NCBI GenBank assembly: GCA_020440605.1
Contig: JAGRNT010000009.1
Coordinates: 118,459-182,458 of the forward strand
Direction of reading: 5' to 3'
DNA length: 64,000 bases
Origin: a bacterium
GTDB taxonomy: Bacteria > 4484-113 > JAFGCY01
Below, piece by piece: positions 1 through 7,745 of the stretch (the first letter of the stretch is position 1; every line of letters starts with the position of its first letter). The position numbers and the translations under genes were made by a program. Below the pieces are notes generated by a model. That model saw nothing but the letters and a program-made list of their open reading frames with translations. It was not told the DNA's origin and ran no database searches.

Positions 1-771
1 CCAGCGGCCGCGCAGGCCGAGGTTCTCGAAACTCTGCAGGTCGGTGTCGGGCTGGGCGGAGTTGACATCCCAGGCATCACGTGACTGGTGTTCGATGCTC
101 AGCAGCCAGTGCTGGAACTCATCGCCGTTGCCGATGCGGAAATGCTGGCGTTGCCAGTTCAGCGAACCGTAGCCCAGCTCCATCGCGGCAACATGACCGC
201 CGCCGCTGCGCGTCTTGAGGTTGATCACGACACCCGCGTTGCCACCGCCATAGGCTGCAGCACGCGGACCGCTGATGATTTCCACGCTGTCAAGCGAGCC
301 GAGGCTGAACTGGGAGAGATCCATCTGTTCGAGGATGCTGCCGGGGACGCGCTGACCGTCCACGAGGATCGTCGTGAACTTGCCGGGCAGGCCCTGGTAG
401 CTGATCGTGGTCCCGCCGAGGTATTCGCTGACGCGGATCCCGGCCTGGCGCGAGAGCAGCTCGGCCAGGTCCTGCGCGCCGCTGTCGTCAATCGCCTGGC
501 GGTCGATCACCTCGCGCAGTTCCGCTAGGCTCGGGGGCCGGATCGCGGCAGCTGCGGCATTGGCACTGGCCACTGCCGCGCTGGCCACGGTGGATTCGCC
601 GAGGTCAATCTCCAGATCCCCATCATCGAGGTCCAGCTCAAAATCCAGTTCATCCGGATCAGCGGGTTCCTCCTCGCGTGGTGGATCTCCCTGCGGGGCC
701 TGGTCCTGCTGGGCCCAGGCCTGCAGCGGCAGGCAGCAGAGCAGCAGGCAGAGTGTTGTCAGGTTCCTCAT
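1..771 (-). CDS. TonB-dependent outer-membrane receptor, N-terminal part (cut by window edge)
   Basis: The frame is open from an ATG at 771 to base 1, giving 257 codons with no stop, so the C-terminal beta-barrel lies outside the window. A hydrophobic signal peptide (about residues 1-20, ending QAWA) is followed by an acidic low-complexity stretch rich in Asp and Glu (to about residue 57). A TonB plug domain then begins near residue 78: RQAGIRVSEYLGG, TTILVDGQRVPG, LGSLDSVEIISGPRAAAYGG and VVINLKTRSG are classic plug signatures. Such receptors import siderophores, vitamin B12 or glycans across the outer membrane; the substrate cannot be told here. AGAGAGG precedes the ATG. A TonB box was not identified with confidence. 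Confidence 0.88.
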   Translation of the reverse strand, partial: MRNLTTLCLLLCCLPLQAWAQQDQAPQGDPPREEEPADPDELDFELDLDDGDLEIDLGESTVASAAVASANAAAAAIRPPSLAELREVIDRQAIDDSGAQDLAELLSRQAGIRVSEYLGGTTISYQGLPGKFTTILVDGQRVPGSILEQMDLSQFSLGSLDSVEIISGPRAAAYGGGNAGVVINLKTRSGGGHVAAMELGYGSLNWQRQHFRIGNGDEFQHWLLSIEHQSRDAWDVNSAQPDTDLQSFENLGLRGRW

Positions 772-809
772 CGCCTCTCTTCCGGATCCCCGCCCGCGGG
801 AGGGGAACT

Positions 810-835
810 GTACCGATCCCCGCAGGGACCGGTAC
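810..835. other. Intergenic hairpin
   Basis: Arms GTACCGATCCC and GGGACCGGTAC around a CGCA loop form an 11-bp stem with one mismatch. It lies between the lipoprotein stop (856) and the receptor start (771). No U-run follows on either strand, so it may be an RNA-stability or attenuation hairpin rather than a terminator. Confidence 0.5.
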
Positions 836-855
836 GATACGCCAAAGATGGAATT

Positions 856-1917
856 CTAGTTGAGCAGGGAGACGTCGGCCGTGAAGTCAATGCCGCTGTG
901 GCTGTCGCCGCCGCTGACCGTGACCGTGCCGTCGTACTCGCCGAAGTAGGTCGCCTGATGCGTCGTCACGTCGTAGGCGAAGATCGAGACGCTGTAGATG
1001 TCGTCATCGAGGAAGCTCAGGGTGAAGTCGATGCTGCTGCCCGTGAGCTGGTCCTCGAACACCTCGTAGACGGCGGGCGGAGCGCCCTGGGCCGGCGGGA
1101 TGGTGTTGGCGGCGACGTAGTAGAACAGGCCGGAGGGCAGGGCCGCACTCAGGCTCACCGTGCCGGTGATCGTGCCGAGCTGCGGGTCGGTGCCCGGGTC
1201 ACCGGCGAAGTCACTGGCGAAGTTGACGGTGGCGACGTTCGGGCTGCTGCCGCTGACGGTCACCGGGTTGTCAAACGCGCCGTAGGTGTCGACCTGGCGG
1301 CTGACCGGGTCATAGCCGTAGAAGCCGACCAGGTAGGTCCCGTAGGCGATGCCCTCGATGTCGTAGTGGATGCGGCCGTCATTGACGTCGCTCTCGCTGA
1401 CGAGGTGCTGCAGCACGTTCTGCGGAGCACTCATGGGGGAGATGCCGATGAAGGTCAGTTTGCCGTCGGTCGGCCAGTCACCTGTGATGCTGGTGCTGCC
1501 GCTGACGGTGCCCCAGGGAGCCGCGCCGCTGAAGGAGCACTGGCCATTCAGACCGGAGACGATCTGGCCCTGCTCATTGCAGCTGAAGGAGCCGCTCTCG
1601 TAGTAGAAGGTCGGAGTGGCACCCTCGGCGTACACGCCGATGTAGTAGTTGCCGAAGGGCAGCTCGCTGAATTCGTAGCTGATCGTGCGGCCGCTGAGGC
1701 TCGCGGTGCTGGTCACATGACCGGCCGAGGAGGACTGGACCGGGGTGGTGCTGCCCTGGGGGAAGACACCGACCATCAGGTCCACAGCACCATTGATCGG
1801 GCCGACGACCGTCACCTGGCCGGAAACGATACCGGTGGTCAGCTGCTCGGTGCCGCCGCCTCCGCAGGAGGCCAGCAGCAGACTGATGAATAGCAGGAAT
1901 GCTGCAACTCTGATCAT
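856..1917 (-). CDS. Lipoprotein with repeated beta-sandwich-like modules
   Basis: This 353-residue protein starts with a signal peptide and lipobox (LLLASC, Cys18) followed by a Gly run, so it is probably a lipid-anchored envelope protein. After that it contains three related modules, each opening with a phrase like VSGQVTVVG, VSGSTSITG or ITGTVSLSA and carrying YYIGVYAEG or YLVGFYGYD-type strands. These look like carboxypeptidase-regulatory or Ig-like folds, as does the protein at 16821-18413. AGGAG lies before the ATG. No enzymatic motif is visible and the function is unknown. The gene has its own promoter and leader hairpin. Confidence 0.8.
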   Translation of the reverse strand: MIRVAAFLLFISLLLASCGGGGTEQLTTGIVSGQVTVVGPINGAVDLMVGVFPQGSTTPVQSSSAGHVTSTASLSGRTISYEFSELPFGNYYIGVYAEGATPTFYYESGSFSCNEQGQIVSGLNGQCSFSGAAPWGTVSGSTSITGDWPTDGKLTFIGISPMSAPQNVLQHLVSESDVNDGRIHYDIEGIAYGTYLVGFYGYDPVSRQVDTYGAFDNPVTVSGSSPNVATVNFASDFAGDPGTDPQLGTITGTVSLSAALPSGLFYYVAANTIPPAQGAPPAVYEVFEDQLTGSSIDFTLSFLDDDIYSVSIFAYDVTTHQATYFGEYDGTVTVSGGDSHSGIDFTADVSLLN

Positions 1918-1932
1918 CTTAAACTCCTGGTT

Positions 1933-1960
1933 GCTCAGCCTGATGAATACAGGGCTGAGC
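1933..1960 (-). promoter_or_regulatory. Leader hairpin before the repeat lipoprotein
   Basis: GCTCAGCC and GGCTGAGC form a perfect 8-bp stem with a 12-nt loop. It sits in the 5' UTR between the promoter at 1994-2021 and the AGGAG ribosome-binding site, so it could modulate mRNA stability or translation. Confidence 0.5.
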
Positions 1961-1993
1961 GATTATTCGAGATTCAATTCGCGAATGCTGCGG

Positions 1994-2021
1994 ATTATAG
2001 CACAGGAAAGGCTTCGAGTAA
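1994..2021 (-). promoter_or_regulatory. Probable sigma-70 promoter for the repeat lipoprotein
   Basis: Read on the minus strand it is TTACTC, 16 nt, then TATAAT. The -10 is perfect and the -35 weak. It predicts a leader of about 70 nt. I see no gene in the rest of the 1918-2236 gap. Confidence 0.6.
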
Positions 2022-2236
2022 GTTCCTCAGAAAGACAATCCGATCAACACTAGGTTGAGTCACTATTTGAGAATCCATTCACAATAACCCCTGCATCCGC
2101 ACTATTGTAACCGCGAGTCAGTTCCTCCGGCAGGCGAAACGGGCTTGCAGGACAGATTGCATCCGGATTTGACCGCTGCTCGGAAATGTCATCCCGGAAC
2201 GGATTCAGGGGGTTAAGGGGGGGAAGCTGGAAGGGC

Positions 2237-3070
2237 CTAGTGCTCAGGTTCGGCGGCAACCGCCACCGGTTCGTGGTTGTCCAGCAGGCGTGGACGGGGC
2301 CAGAACACGAATAAGGCACGGCCTTCGATGTTGTCGCGTGGCACGAAACCCCAGACCCGGCTGTCGGAGCTGTGGTTGCGGTTGTCACCCATCACGAAGT
2401 AGCTGTCCTCGGGCACGGTCACGGAAGGGTAATCAAAATCAGGATCTTCAGCGATGTAGTCCTCGATCAGGGCCTCGCCGTTGACATACACAGTGTGGTC
2501 CTGTACCCGGACGCTGTCGCCGGGCAGGCCGATCACACGCTTGATGTAGTCCTTCTTGGGATCCTTCGGGTAACGGAAGATCATGATGTCGCCGCGCTGC
2601 GGATCCTGTCCGAGCAGCTTGAAGCTCAGTTTGTCAGCAATCAGCAGGTCGCCTTTCTTGAGCGTGTTCTCCATGCTGCCACTGGGGATGTAGAAGCTCG
2701 CGACTACGAAGGACTTCAGCACCAGCGCGAGGCCGAGTGCCATCACGATCGTGGGGATCCATTCATAGAGCAATCCCTGCATGAAGGATACGGCCACGAA
2801 TTCGATCTTGTGGCGGAAGCCCGGGCCACTGAGCCAGCCAACCCCGGGACGGTCATGTGCATATACAAGCAGGTTGGCTTCGTTGTTCTCGACGGGGACG
2901 TCAATCTCGCGCTGGATCGCGCTTTCGGAGAAGCTGCCCTTGCTCAGCCGCAGGTGCACGCTTTCACCGGGTGTGTCCTTGAAGCGGATGCAGATCCTGG
3001 TGGAGCTGGAACCGTCGGCCGGTGTCTTGGCCCGTTCGCTCAGTATTTCAACTCCAGGTCTGGAACCCAT
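2237..3070 (-). CDS. lepB: Signal peptidase I, paralog A
   Basis: Type I leader peptidase that cleaves exported preproteins at the membrane. An N-terminal domain of about 95 residues precedes one transmembrane helix (about residues 104-125). The catalytic Ser lies in IPSGSMENTL (about residue 132) and the general-base Lys in YIKRVIGLPGD (about residue 177); the family box GDNRNHSSDSR is present. I chose ATG 3070 over TTG 3076 because GGGAG lies 10 nt upstream of the ATG. A second paralog lies at 3670-4479 on the other side of rplS, with the same unusual N-terminal domain. Confidence 0.93.
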   Translation of the reverse strand: MGSRPGVEILSERAKTPADGSSSTRICIRFKDTPGESVHLRLSKGSFSESAIQREIDVPVENNEANLLVYAHDRPGVGWLSGPGFRHKIEFVAVSFMQGLLYEWIPTIVMALGLALVLKSFVVASFYIPSGSMENTLKKGDLLIADKLSFKLLGQDPQRGDIMIFRYPKDPKKDYIKRVIGLPGDSVRVQDHTVYVNGEALIEDYIAEDPDFDYPSVTVPEDSYFVMGDNRNHSSDSRVWGFVPRDNIEGRALFVFWPRPRLLDNHEPVAVAAEPEH

Positions 3071-3133
3071 TGGCAAACTGCTCCCGCCGCCGGCCCTCCG
3101 CCGGCGGTTGTATCACGTGGAAGGTGCCGCAGC

Positions 3134-3559
3134 CTAGCGGACCCTCTTCTCCTTCAGGCGGGTGGCCTTGCCCACGCGGTCGCGCAGGTAGTAGAGCTTC
3201 GCGCGGCGCACCACACCGTGACGGGTGACCTCGATCTTGTTGATCTTGGCGCTGTTCACGAAGTAGGTCTTCTCCACGCCGACGCCGGAAGCGATCTTGC
3301 GCACGGTGACCTTCTGCATCGGACCCTTGCCATATACGGCGAGCACGGTGCCTTCGAAGACCTGGATGCGCTCCACGTTCTGCTTGGCCTGCTTACCCTT
3401 GGCGGCGATACGGTGAATCTTCTTCAGACCGGCGATGTGGTCGGTGCCGCCCTCGTAGAGGTTGATGTGCACGCGGACGGTGTCGCCGGGCACGATCACG
3501 GGAACCTCGCCCTCGGGCTTGGCCATCTTCTTGTTGTACTGCGCGATGATCTGCTGCAT
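3134..3559 (-). CDS. rplS: 50S ribosomal protein L19 (bL19)
   Basis: bL19 sits at the 30S-50S interface. The signatures VPGDTVRVHI, ERIQVFEGTVLAVYG, KVTVRKIASGVGVEKTYF and GVVRRAKLYYLRDRVGK are clear. It is 141 residues where about 115 is usual. Most of the excess is a basic insert of about 22 residues (about 36-62, EGGTDHIAGLKKIHRIAAKG and following) just before ERIQVFEG. The gene has its own promoter (3627-3654) and leader hairpin, and lies between two signal peptidase genes. The usual rpsP-rimM-trmD-rplS order is thus interrupted by lepB. Confidence 0.95.
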   Translation of the reverse strand: MQQIIAQYNKKMAKPEGEVPVIVPGDTVRVHINLYEGGTDHIAGLKKIHRIAAKGKQAKQNVERIQVFEGTVLAVYGKGPMQKVTVRKIASGVGVEKTYFVNSAKINKIEVTRHGVVRRAKLYYLRDRVGKATRLKEKRVR

Positions 3560-3573
3560 CTTTGGTCTCCAGT

Positions 3574-3590
3574 CTGTCCTGAACGGACAG
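3574..3590 (-). promoter_or_regulatory. rplS leader hairpin
   Basis: CTGTCC and GGACAG flank a 5-nt loop in the rplS 5' UTR, about 15 nt before the start. It could be a site for ribosomal-protein autoregulation, but that is inference. Confidence 0.45.
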
Positions 3591-3626
3591 GCAAGCAGGG
3601 GCTAAGGCCCGCCCCGTGAGCCAGAA

Positions 3627-3654
3627 ATTCTAGCACAAGCTGCGGGGATTGCAA
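3627..3654 (-). promoter_or_regulatory. Promoter for rplS
   Basis: Minus strand: TTGCAA, 16 nt, TAGAAT. The -35 hexamer and spacing match the rpsB promoter at 51084-51111. Confidence 0.7.
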
Positions 3655-3669
3655 GGGTGGGCCTGAAAA

Positions 3670-4479
3670 TCACTGCCCCGGTTCAGGCTGCTCGCTGCCG
3701 AGGCTGCGCGCATGCCGGGGTGGCCAGAACACCAGTACCGGGCTGCCCTCGATGTACTGCTGGGGCAGGTAGCCCCAGAAGCGGCTGTCAAGGGAGTTGT
3801 TGCGGTTATCCCCCATCACGAAGTAGTTGCCCTCGGGCACCACCACCGGGCCGTAGTCCCGCAGCGGACCCGTGACCTTGATGTAATCCTCGCTCTGGAC
3901 TTCATTGTTGATGTAGAGCTTCTGGTTGCGGATCTCCACCATGTCCCCCGGCAGGCCGATTACGCGCTTGACCCAGGTCTCGGAGCGGTGCTCCGGGTGG
4001 TGGAAGATCACGATCTCGCCGCGCTGCGGGCTGCGGTTGAGGATCTTCGTGCTGAATTTCTCGGCGATGAACTTGTCACCGGGGTAGAGCGTACCTTCCA
4101 TGCTCGGGCTTGGCACGTAATAGCTCGCAAACGCGAAACTGCGCAGCACGAGGGCCAGCGCCATAGACAGCCCTAGCGTGGGCAGCCAGTCATGCACCAG
4201 GCCCTGCAGCAGGCTGGCGGGCTCAAAGCGCAGGATGTGCCGGCTGCCATTGACTCGCAGGATCACGCGGCCCGGGCGGCCGGTGGAATGGATCAGGACT
4301 TCCTGCTGCATACCTTCGGCCAGTTCCAGTCTGCGCAGGCGCGCATCGGCACTGAAGCTGGCCGGTCCCTGCAGTTCGAGCCGCAGCGGAACTTCCGAGT
4401 CACCGACAACTGCCGTGATCACCTGCGCCGGACGGGCCGGGGCCTTCTGTCTGTCAAAACTGATCCTGATGTCCTGCAT
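3670..4479 (-). CDS. lepB: Signal peptidase I, paralog B
   Basis: Second leader peptidase of 269 residues. The first ~95 residues form a non-catalytic N-terminal domain, then a membrane helix (about 99-118). Catalytic Ser126 lies in VPSPSMEGTL and Lys171 in WVKRVIGLPGD; box E is GDNRNNSLDSR. Its layout matches the paralog at 2237-3070 but the sequences have diverged strongly outside the motifs, so the duplication is old. ATG 4479 is preceded only by a weak G-rich stretch. It lies 41 bp downstream of trmD and may be co-transcribed with the rpsP operon. Confidence 0.93.
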   Translation of the reverse strand: MQDIRISFDRQKAPARPAQVITAVVGDSEVPLRLELQGPASFSADARLRRLELAEGMQQEVLIHSTGRPGRVILRVNGSRHILRFEPASLLQGLVHDWLPTLGLSMALALVLRSFAFASYYVPSPSMEGTLYPGDKFIAEKFSTKILNRSPQRGEIVIFHHPEHRSETWVKRVIGLPGDMVEIRNQKLYINNEVQSEDYIKVTGPLRDYGPVVVPEGNYFVMGDNRNNSLDSRFWGYLPQQYIEGSPVLVFWPPRHARSLGSEQPEPGQ

Positions 4480-4520
4480 CCCACACCATCCATCCGGGAA
4501 TGTTCGTCAGCGGTCTGACG

Positions 4521-5237
4521 TCAGAGTCCGAGAATTTGTTTTGCCTGCTCGCGCTGCGCTTCAGTCAGCAGCTCTGGTCTGCGCCGGTAGGTCATGAGCA
4601 GGGCCTTTTCGCGCCGCCAGCCTTCGATGTTGGCGTGATGCCCGCTGAGCAGCACCTCCGGCACGCTCAGCTCGCGGAAGTTCTCCGGGCGCGTGTAATG
4701 CGGCCAGTCCAGCAGTCCGCTGGAGAAGCTTTCCTCACGCACGCTCTGGCTGTCGCCGACAACCCCCGGGATCAGCCTGGCAACGGCATCGATCAGGCAC
4801 ATCACGGGCAGTTCGCCGCCGCTCAGCACGTAGTCGCCCATACTGATTTCACGGTCCACAAGGCTGTCCAGCACGCGCTGATCCACGCCTTCATAGCGCC
4901 CGCAGAGCAGCAGCAGATCAGGACCCGCGGCCAGCTCCTCGGCGATGGCCTGGCTGAAGGGTTCGCCGGCCGGCGAGGTGTAGATCAGGGGCAGGGGCTT
5001 CCCGGCCTCAGCGCGGATGCTCTCCACGGCGCTGAAGATCGGCTCGCAGCGCATCACCATTCCCGGCCCGCCGCCGAATGGCATGTCGTCCGTGCTGCGG
5101 TGGCGGTCCTGGGTGTAGTCGCGCAGGTCATGCACGGCATGCTTCAGCAGGCCCGCATCCACGCCACGGCGCAGCACGCCGTACTGGAAGACGGTGCTCA
5201 CGAAGTCCGGGAAGATGCTGAGCACGTGGAACTTCAC
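4521..5237 (-). CDS. trmD: tRNA (guanine-N1-)-methyltransferase TrmD
   Basis: Methylates G37 of tRNAs with a G36 using S-adenosylmethionine, which prevents +1 frameshifting. At 238 residues it has the usual size. The knot-fold signatures are intact: [11 protein letters not shown] at the N-terminus, [26 protein letters not shown] and [15 protein letters not shown]. The start overlaps the rimM stop by 4 bp, which implies translational coupling in the rpsP-khpA-rimM-trmD operon. Confidence 0.97.
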   Translation of the reverse strand: MKFHVLSIFPDFVSTVFQYGVLRRGVDAGLLKHAVHDLRDYTQDRHRSTDDMPFGGGPGMVMRCEPIFSAVESIRAEAGKPLPLIYTSPAGEPFSQAIAEELAAGPDLLLLCGRYEGVDQRVLDSLVDREISMGDYVLSGGELPVMCLIDAVARLIPGVVGDSQSVREESFSSGLLDWPHYTRPENFRELSVPEVLLSGHHANIEGWRREKALLMTYRRRPELLTEAQREQAKQILGL

Positions 5238-5752
5238 TGCATATTGTCCCGGGCCAGCTGGCTGTAGTCGGAAACCAGGTAGCCTTCTTCGAGGTACAGC
5301 TCCGGCACATGTTCCATGTTGAAGGGAATCAGGATCAGCTTCTCGCCCTGGACCTCGAGGAACATCCCGGCCCCGGACTCCGCGATATCCACCACCGTGC
5401 CGACAATGGCCCCGCTGCTGGTGCGGACTTCCATGCCCTCGAGCTCGAAGAAGTAGACCTCGCCTTCCTCGCGCGGCAGAGCGCCGCGCGCCACCCAGTA
5501 CATGATGTCCCAGCCGTTGTACTGCTGGCCGGTTTCGGGGCTGTCAATCTCGGCGAAGCTTGCGAGGAAGCAGTCGTGGTAATGCTCGATCGCGGTGAGC
5601 GTGAGCTGCATGACTTCACCTGTGCGGTGGTCATGGATGAGATAGTGGCTGCGCTGGTCGAGCCACTCGGGGTGGTCAGTGCGGTAATCGCATTTGAGCT
5701 GGCCGCGGACTCCGTGTGGCCTGCGGATGCTGCCGACGCGGACCAGCGGCAT
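5234..5752 (-). CDS. rimM: 16S rRNA processing protein RimM
   Basis: RimM binds uS19 and helps mature the 30S head. The N-terminal RimM domain shows [16 protein letters not shown], and the C-terminal PRC-barrel-like half shows [20 protein letters not shown] and [14 protein letters not shown]. The length, 172 residues, is typical. It begins 2 bp after khpA and ends overlapping trmD. No strong Shine-Dalgarno is visible, consistent with coupling to the upstream gene. Confidence 0.95.
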   Translation of the reverse strand: MPLVRVGSIRRPHGVRGQLKCDYRTDHPEWLDQRSHYLIHDHRTGEVMQLTLTAIEHYHDCFLASFAEIDSPETGQQYNGWDIMYWVARGALPREEGEVYFFELEGMEVRTSSGAIVGTVVDIAESGAGMFLEVQGEKLILIPFNMEHVPELYLEEGYLVSDYSQLARDNMQ

Positions 5753-5754
5753 GC

Positions 5755-6099
5755 TCAGGAGACCAGGTCGATCTTGAAGCGGCGGGTGGTCTTGCCGCCG
5801 GCGGCCTTGAGGATCTGGCGGATGGCGTTGATGATCCGGCCTTCCTTGCCGATCACCTTGCCCACATCCTCGGCGTCCACCTTGATCTGGATCAGCAGGC
5901 CCATCGGTGTGTGCTGCTCCGTGATCTGCACGTCATCAGGCTTGTCAACGAACTGCTTGACGATCTGTGCCAGGTATTCGAAGAGCTGGGCGTCACGGTT
6001 GCCGTAGCCGCCCCCGCCGTGGTCACGGTCGCGCGGACCACGGTCGCGGAAGTCGCGGTGTTCACGGTCGCGGTTGTCTCTGTCTCTTCCGCCGTACAT
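5755..6099 (-). CDS. khpA: KH-domain RNA-binding protein KhpA with Arg/Asp-rich N-terminal tail
   Basis: The C-terminal ~75 residues are a KhpA (YlqC) KH domain: LVKQFVDKPDDVQI, then the GXXG loop in VGKVIGKEGRIINAIRQIL. KhpA usually partners KhpB (Jag) in RNA binding and is normally about 75-80 residues. Here a tail of about 38 residues precedes it, made of RD, DR and GG repeats (RDRDNRDREHRDFRDRG). Such tails resemble disordered RNA-binding segments in DEAD-box helicases and cold-shock proteins. The gene sits between rpsP and rimM, its usual place in many phyla. Confidence 0.93.
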   Translation of the reverse strand: MYGGRDRDNRDREHRDFRDRGPRDRDHGGGGYGNRDAQLFEYLAQIVKQFVDKPDDVQITEQHTPMGLLIQIKVDAEDVGKVIGKEGRIINAIRQILKAAGGKTTRRFKIDLVS

Positions 6100-6101
6100 G
6101 A

Positions 6102-6353
6102 TTACTTGATTTCGATGCTGGTGTTCTTGCTGATCAGGGTGCGCACACGCTCGGTGGGCTGGGCACCGACCCCGAGCCAGTAGCGTACGCGCTCCTCGTC
6201 GAGGCGCACATCAGCGGGCTCGCTCAGCGGGTTGTAGAAGCCAAGCTGCTCGATGTACTTGCCGCTGCGCGGAGTACGAGCTTCCTTCACCACCACACGG
6301 TAGCTGGGCTGCTTGGTCTTGCCGATTCTCATCAGTCTGATCTTTACTGCCAT
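6102..6353 (-). CDS. rpsP: 30S ribosomal protein S16 (bS16)
   Basis: The first gene of the operon, 83 residues, beginning [19 protein letters not shown]. It contains the family blocks [23 protein letters not shown] and [13 protein letters not shown]. An upstream in-frame start exists, but ATG 6353 has a CAGGA ribosome-binding site and gives the canonical N-terminus. bS16 is needed for 30S assembly. The promoter at 6384-6411 drives it. Confidence 0.97.
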   Translation of the reverse strand: MAVKIRLMRIGKTKQPSYRVVVKEARTPRSGKYIEQLGFYNPLSEPADVRLDEERVRYWLGVGAQPTERVRTLISKNTSIEIK

Positions 6354-6383
6354 TTCTATATATCCTGCTGGAATGAACCTCGT

Positions 6384-6411
6384 ATTATACAGCACACCCG
6401 GGCGCTGTAAA
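6384..6411 (-). promoter_or_regulatory. Promoter of the rpsP-khpA-rimM-trmD operon
   Basis: Minus strand: TTTACA, 16 nt, TATAAT. The -10 is perfect and the -35 matches in five of six positions. The predicted start gives a short leader of about 25 nt. Confidence 0.75.
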
Positions 6412-6451
6412 GGGGCTGGATTGTACCAGAAAAGCGGGCTTGCGACTATCT

Positions 6452-7618
6452 TCAGACGCCGCTGTTGATGGATTCAAGCATTTCCTCGTGGCTGATCACG
6501 CCATGCGCCAGCGCTGAAGCATCCCGGCTGGCGGGAATGATCGGCGGCAGGTTGCGTACGAGTCCACTCTTGATGTCCTTGATCACCTGGGCGTAGCAGT
6601 CGATCGTGCCCACGTCGCGCCAGTATTCATGGCACTGGAAGACCTTCACGGTCCCGCCCTGCTCACGCGTGGCGGCGATCACGTCCGTCATGAAGCACTT
6701 CTTCTCCGGTACCGTGCGGAACACGCCGGGGTTGACCACGTACATACCCGTATTGATCAGGTAGTTCAGGCGCGGCTTCTCATTGATGTCGAGCAGGTTG
6801 CCCTTCTCATCGCTTTCCACCACGCCGTAGCTGATGTTCACGCCGTCCTCGCGGCAGACGACGGTGATGTCCGCCTTGTTGCCCTTGTGGAAGCGCAGGA
6901 TGTCGCCGAAGCGCTGGTTGGTGATCACGTCACCGTTTGTGACGACGATCGGCAGGCTCTCCTGATCGATCAGGGTCCTGAGGCTGCCCGCCGTTCCGAG
7001 CGGAGTCTCCTCCACGATGTAGCGGATCTCTATCCCGCGGTCGCTGCCGTCCCCGAGATAGTCCATGATCATTTCCTTCATGTAGTGGACGGCTACGTAG
7101 AAGCGGTAGAAGCCGCAGTCCAGCAGGTGGTTGATGATCCGGTCGATCATGCGACCGTCAACCAGCGGGACCATCGGCTTCGGGATGCTGTCGGTGATCG
7201 GGCGCAGGCGCACACCGAAGCCGCCGGCCATGATCACTGCGGCATTGTCGTAGAGTCCGTTGCGCAGCGCCTCATCCCGGCTAAGCACGCTCGTGACATG
7301 CCCCTGGCGGTTGACGAAGGGGATGTATTCGGTGCTTTCCTGGCTGAGGAAATGGCGGATCGCGAGCGGGGAGCTGTGCTCGGGCAGCATCGGGGATTCC
7401 AGGCTGGGCAGCTCGCCGACGGGGCGGCTGGATGAACCGTTGCCGTTGTCAGCGGCAGAGATCTGCGCACGCGTCACGAGACCGATGTAGCGGCCCTCAT
7501 CGCAGATCACTGCATGCCCGGTTTTGTTGTCCGCGAGAATCCTGTGCAGCTCAGTGATGTTCATGTCCGAAGGGACCATCGCCACTGCTTCCCGCGGGCC
7601 GTCTGCTGATATAGCCAT
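6452..7618 (-). CDS. CBS-domain sugar-phosphate nucleotidyltransferase (PtmE-like)
   Basis: The first ~115 residues form a CBS pair ([20 protein letters not shown] and [17 protein letters not shown]). A nucleotidyltransferase follows, with [20 protein letters not shown], the pyrophosphorylase signature carrying the substrate-binding Lys, then VNTGDV-like [12 protein letters not shown]. This domain order is the one I know from PtmE, the glucosamine-1-phosphate guanylyltransferase of legionaminic acid synthesis; simpler mannose or glucose-1-phosphate enzymes lack the CBS pair. The gene lies downstream of a nucleotide-sugar dehydratase at 7746-8975, fitting a glycan pathway, perhaps for flagellin. 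ATG 7618 is preferred (AGGG nearby); GTG 7633 is an alternative. Confidence 0.8.
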   Translation of the reverse strand: MAISADGPREAVAMVPSDMNITELHRILADNKTGHAVICDEGRYIGLVTRAQISAADNGNGSSSRPVGELPSLESPMLPEHSSPLAIRHFLSQESTEYIPFVNRQGHVTSVLSRDEALRNGLYDNAAVIMAGGFGVRLRPITDSIPKPMVPLVDGRMIDRIINHLLDCGFYRFYVAVHYMKEMIMDYLGDGSDRGIEIRYIVEETPLGTAGSLRTLIDQESLPIVVTNGDVITNQRFGDILRFHKGNKADITVVCREDGVNISYGVVESDEKGNLLDINEKPRLNYLINTGMYVVNPGVFRTVPEKKCFMTDVIAATREQGGTVKVFQCHEYWRDVGTIDCYAQVIKDIKSGLVRNLPPIIPASRDASALAHGVISHEEMLESINSGV

Positions 7619-7652
7619 TGAACCCTGTTGCACCCGAAGGGTGCCTTTGTGG

Positions 7653-7682
7653 ATTATATGTTAATTATCGCCGTTTGCTCAA
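7653..7682 (-). promoter_or_regulatory. Promoter for the CBS nucleotidyltransferase
   Basis: Minus strand: TTGAGC, 18 nt, TATAAT, ending about 35 nt before the start codon. Confidence 0.6.
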
Positions 7683-7745
7683 GTAGAGTAAGCAGCAGTC
7701 CATTTTTAACATGTGACTCAGGGTGACAGGGGTACCGCTTCGGCG

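Noticed and set aside
898..1893. Plus-strand frame of 331 codons opposite the repeat lipoprotein
   Set aside because: Ala/Asp/Val-rich shadow; the minus strand has lipobox, promoter and ribosome-binding site.
2372..3619. Plus-strand frame of 415 codons
   Set aside because: Antisense to signal peptidase and rplS, both certain.
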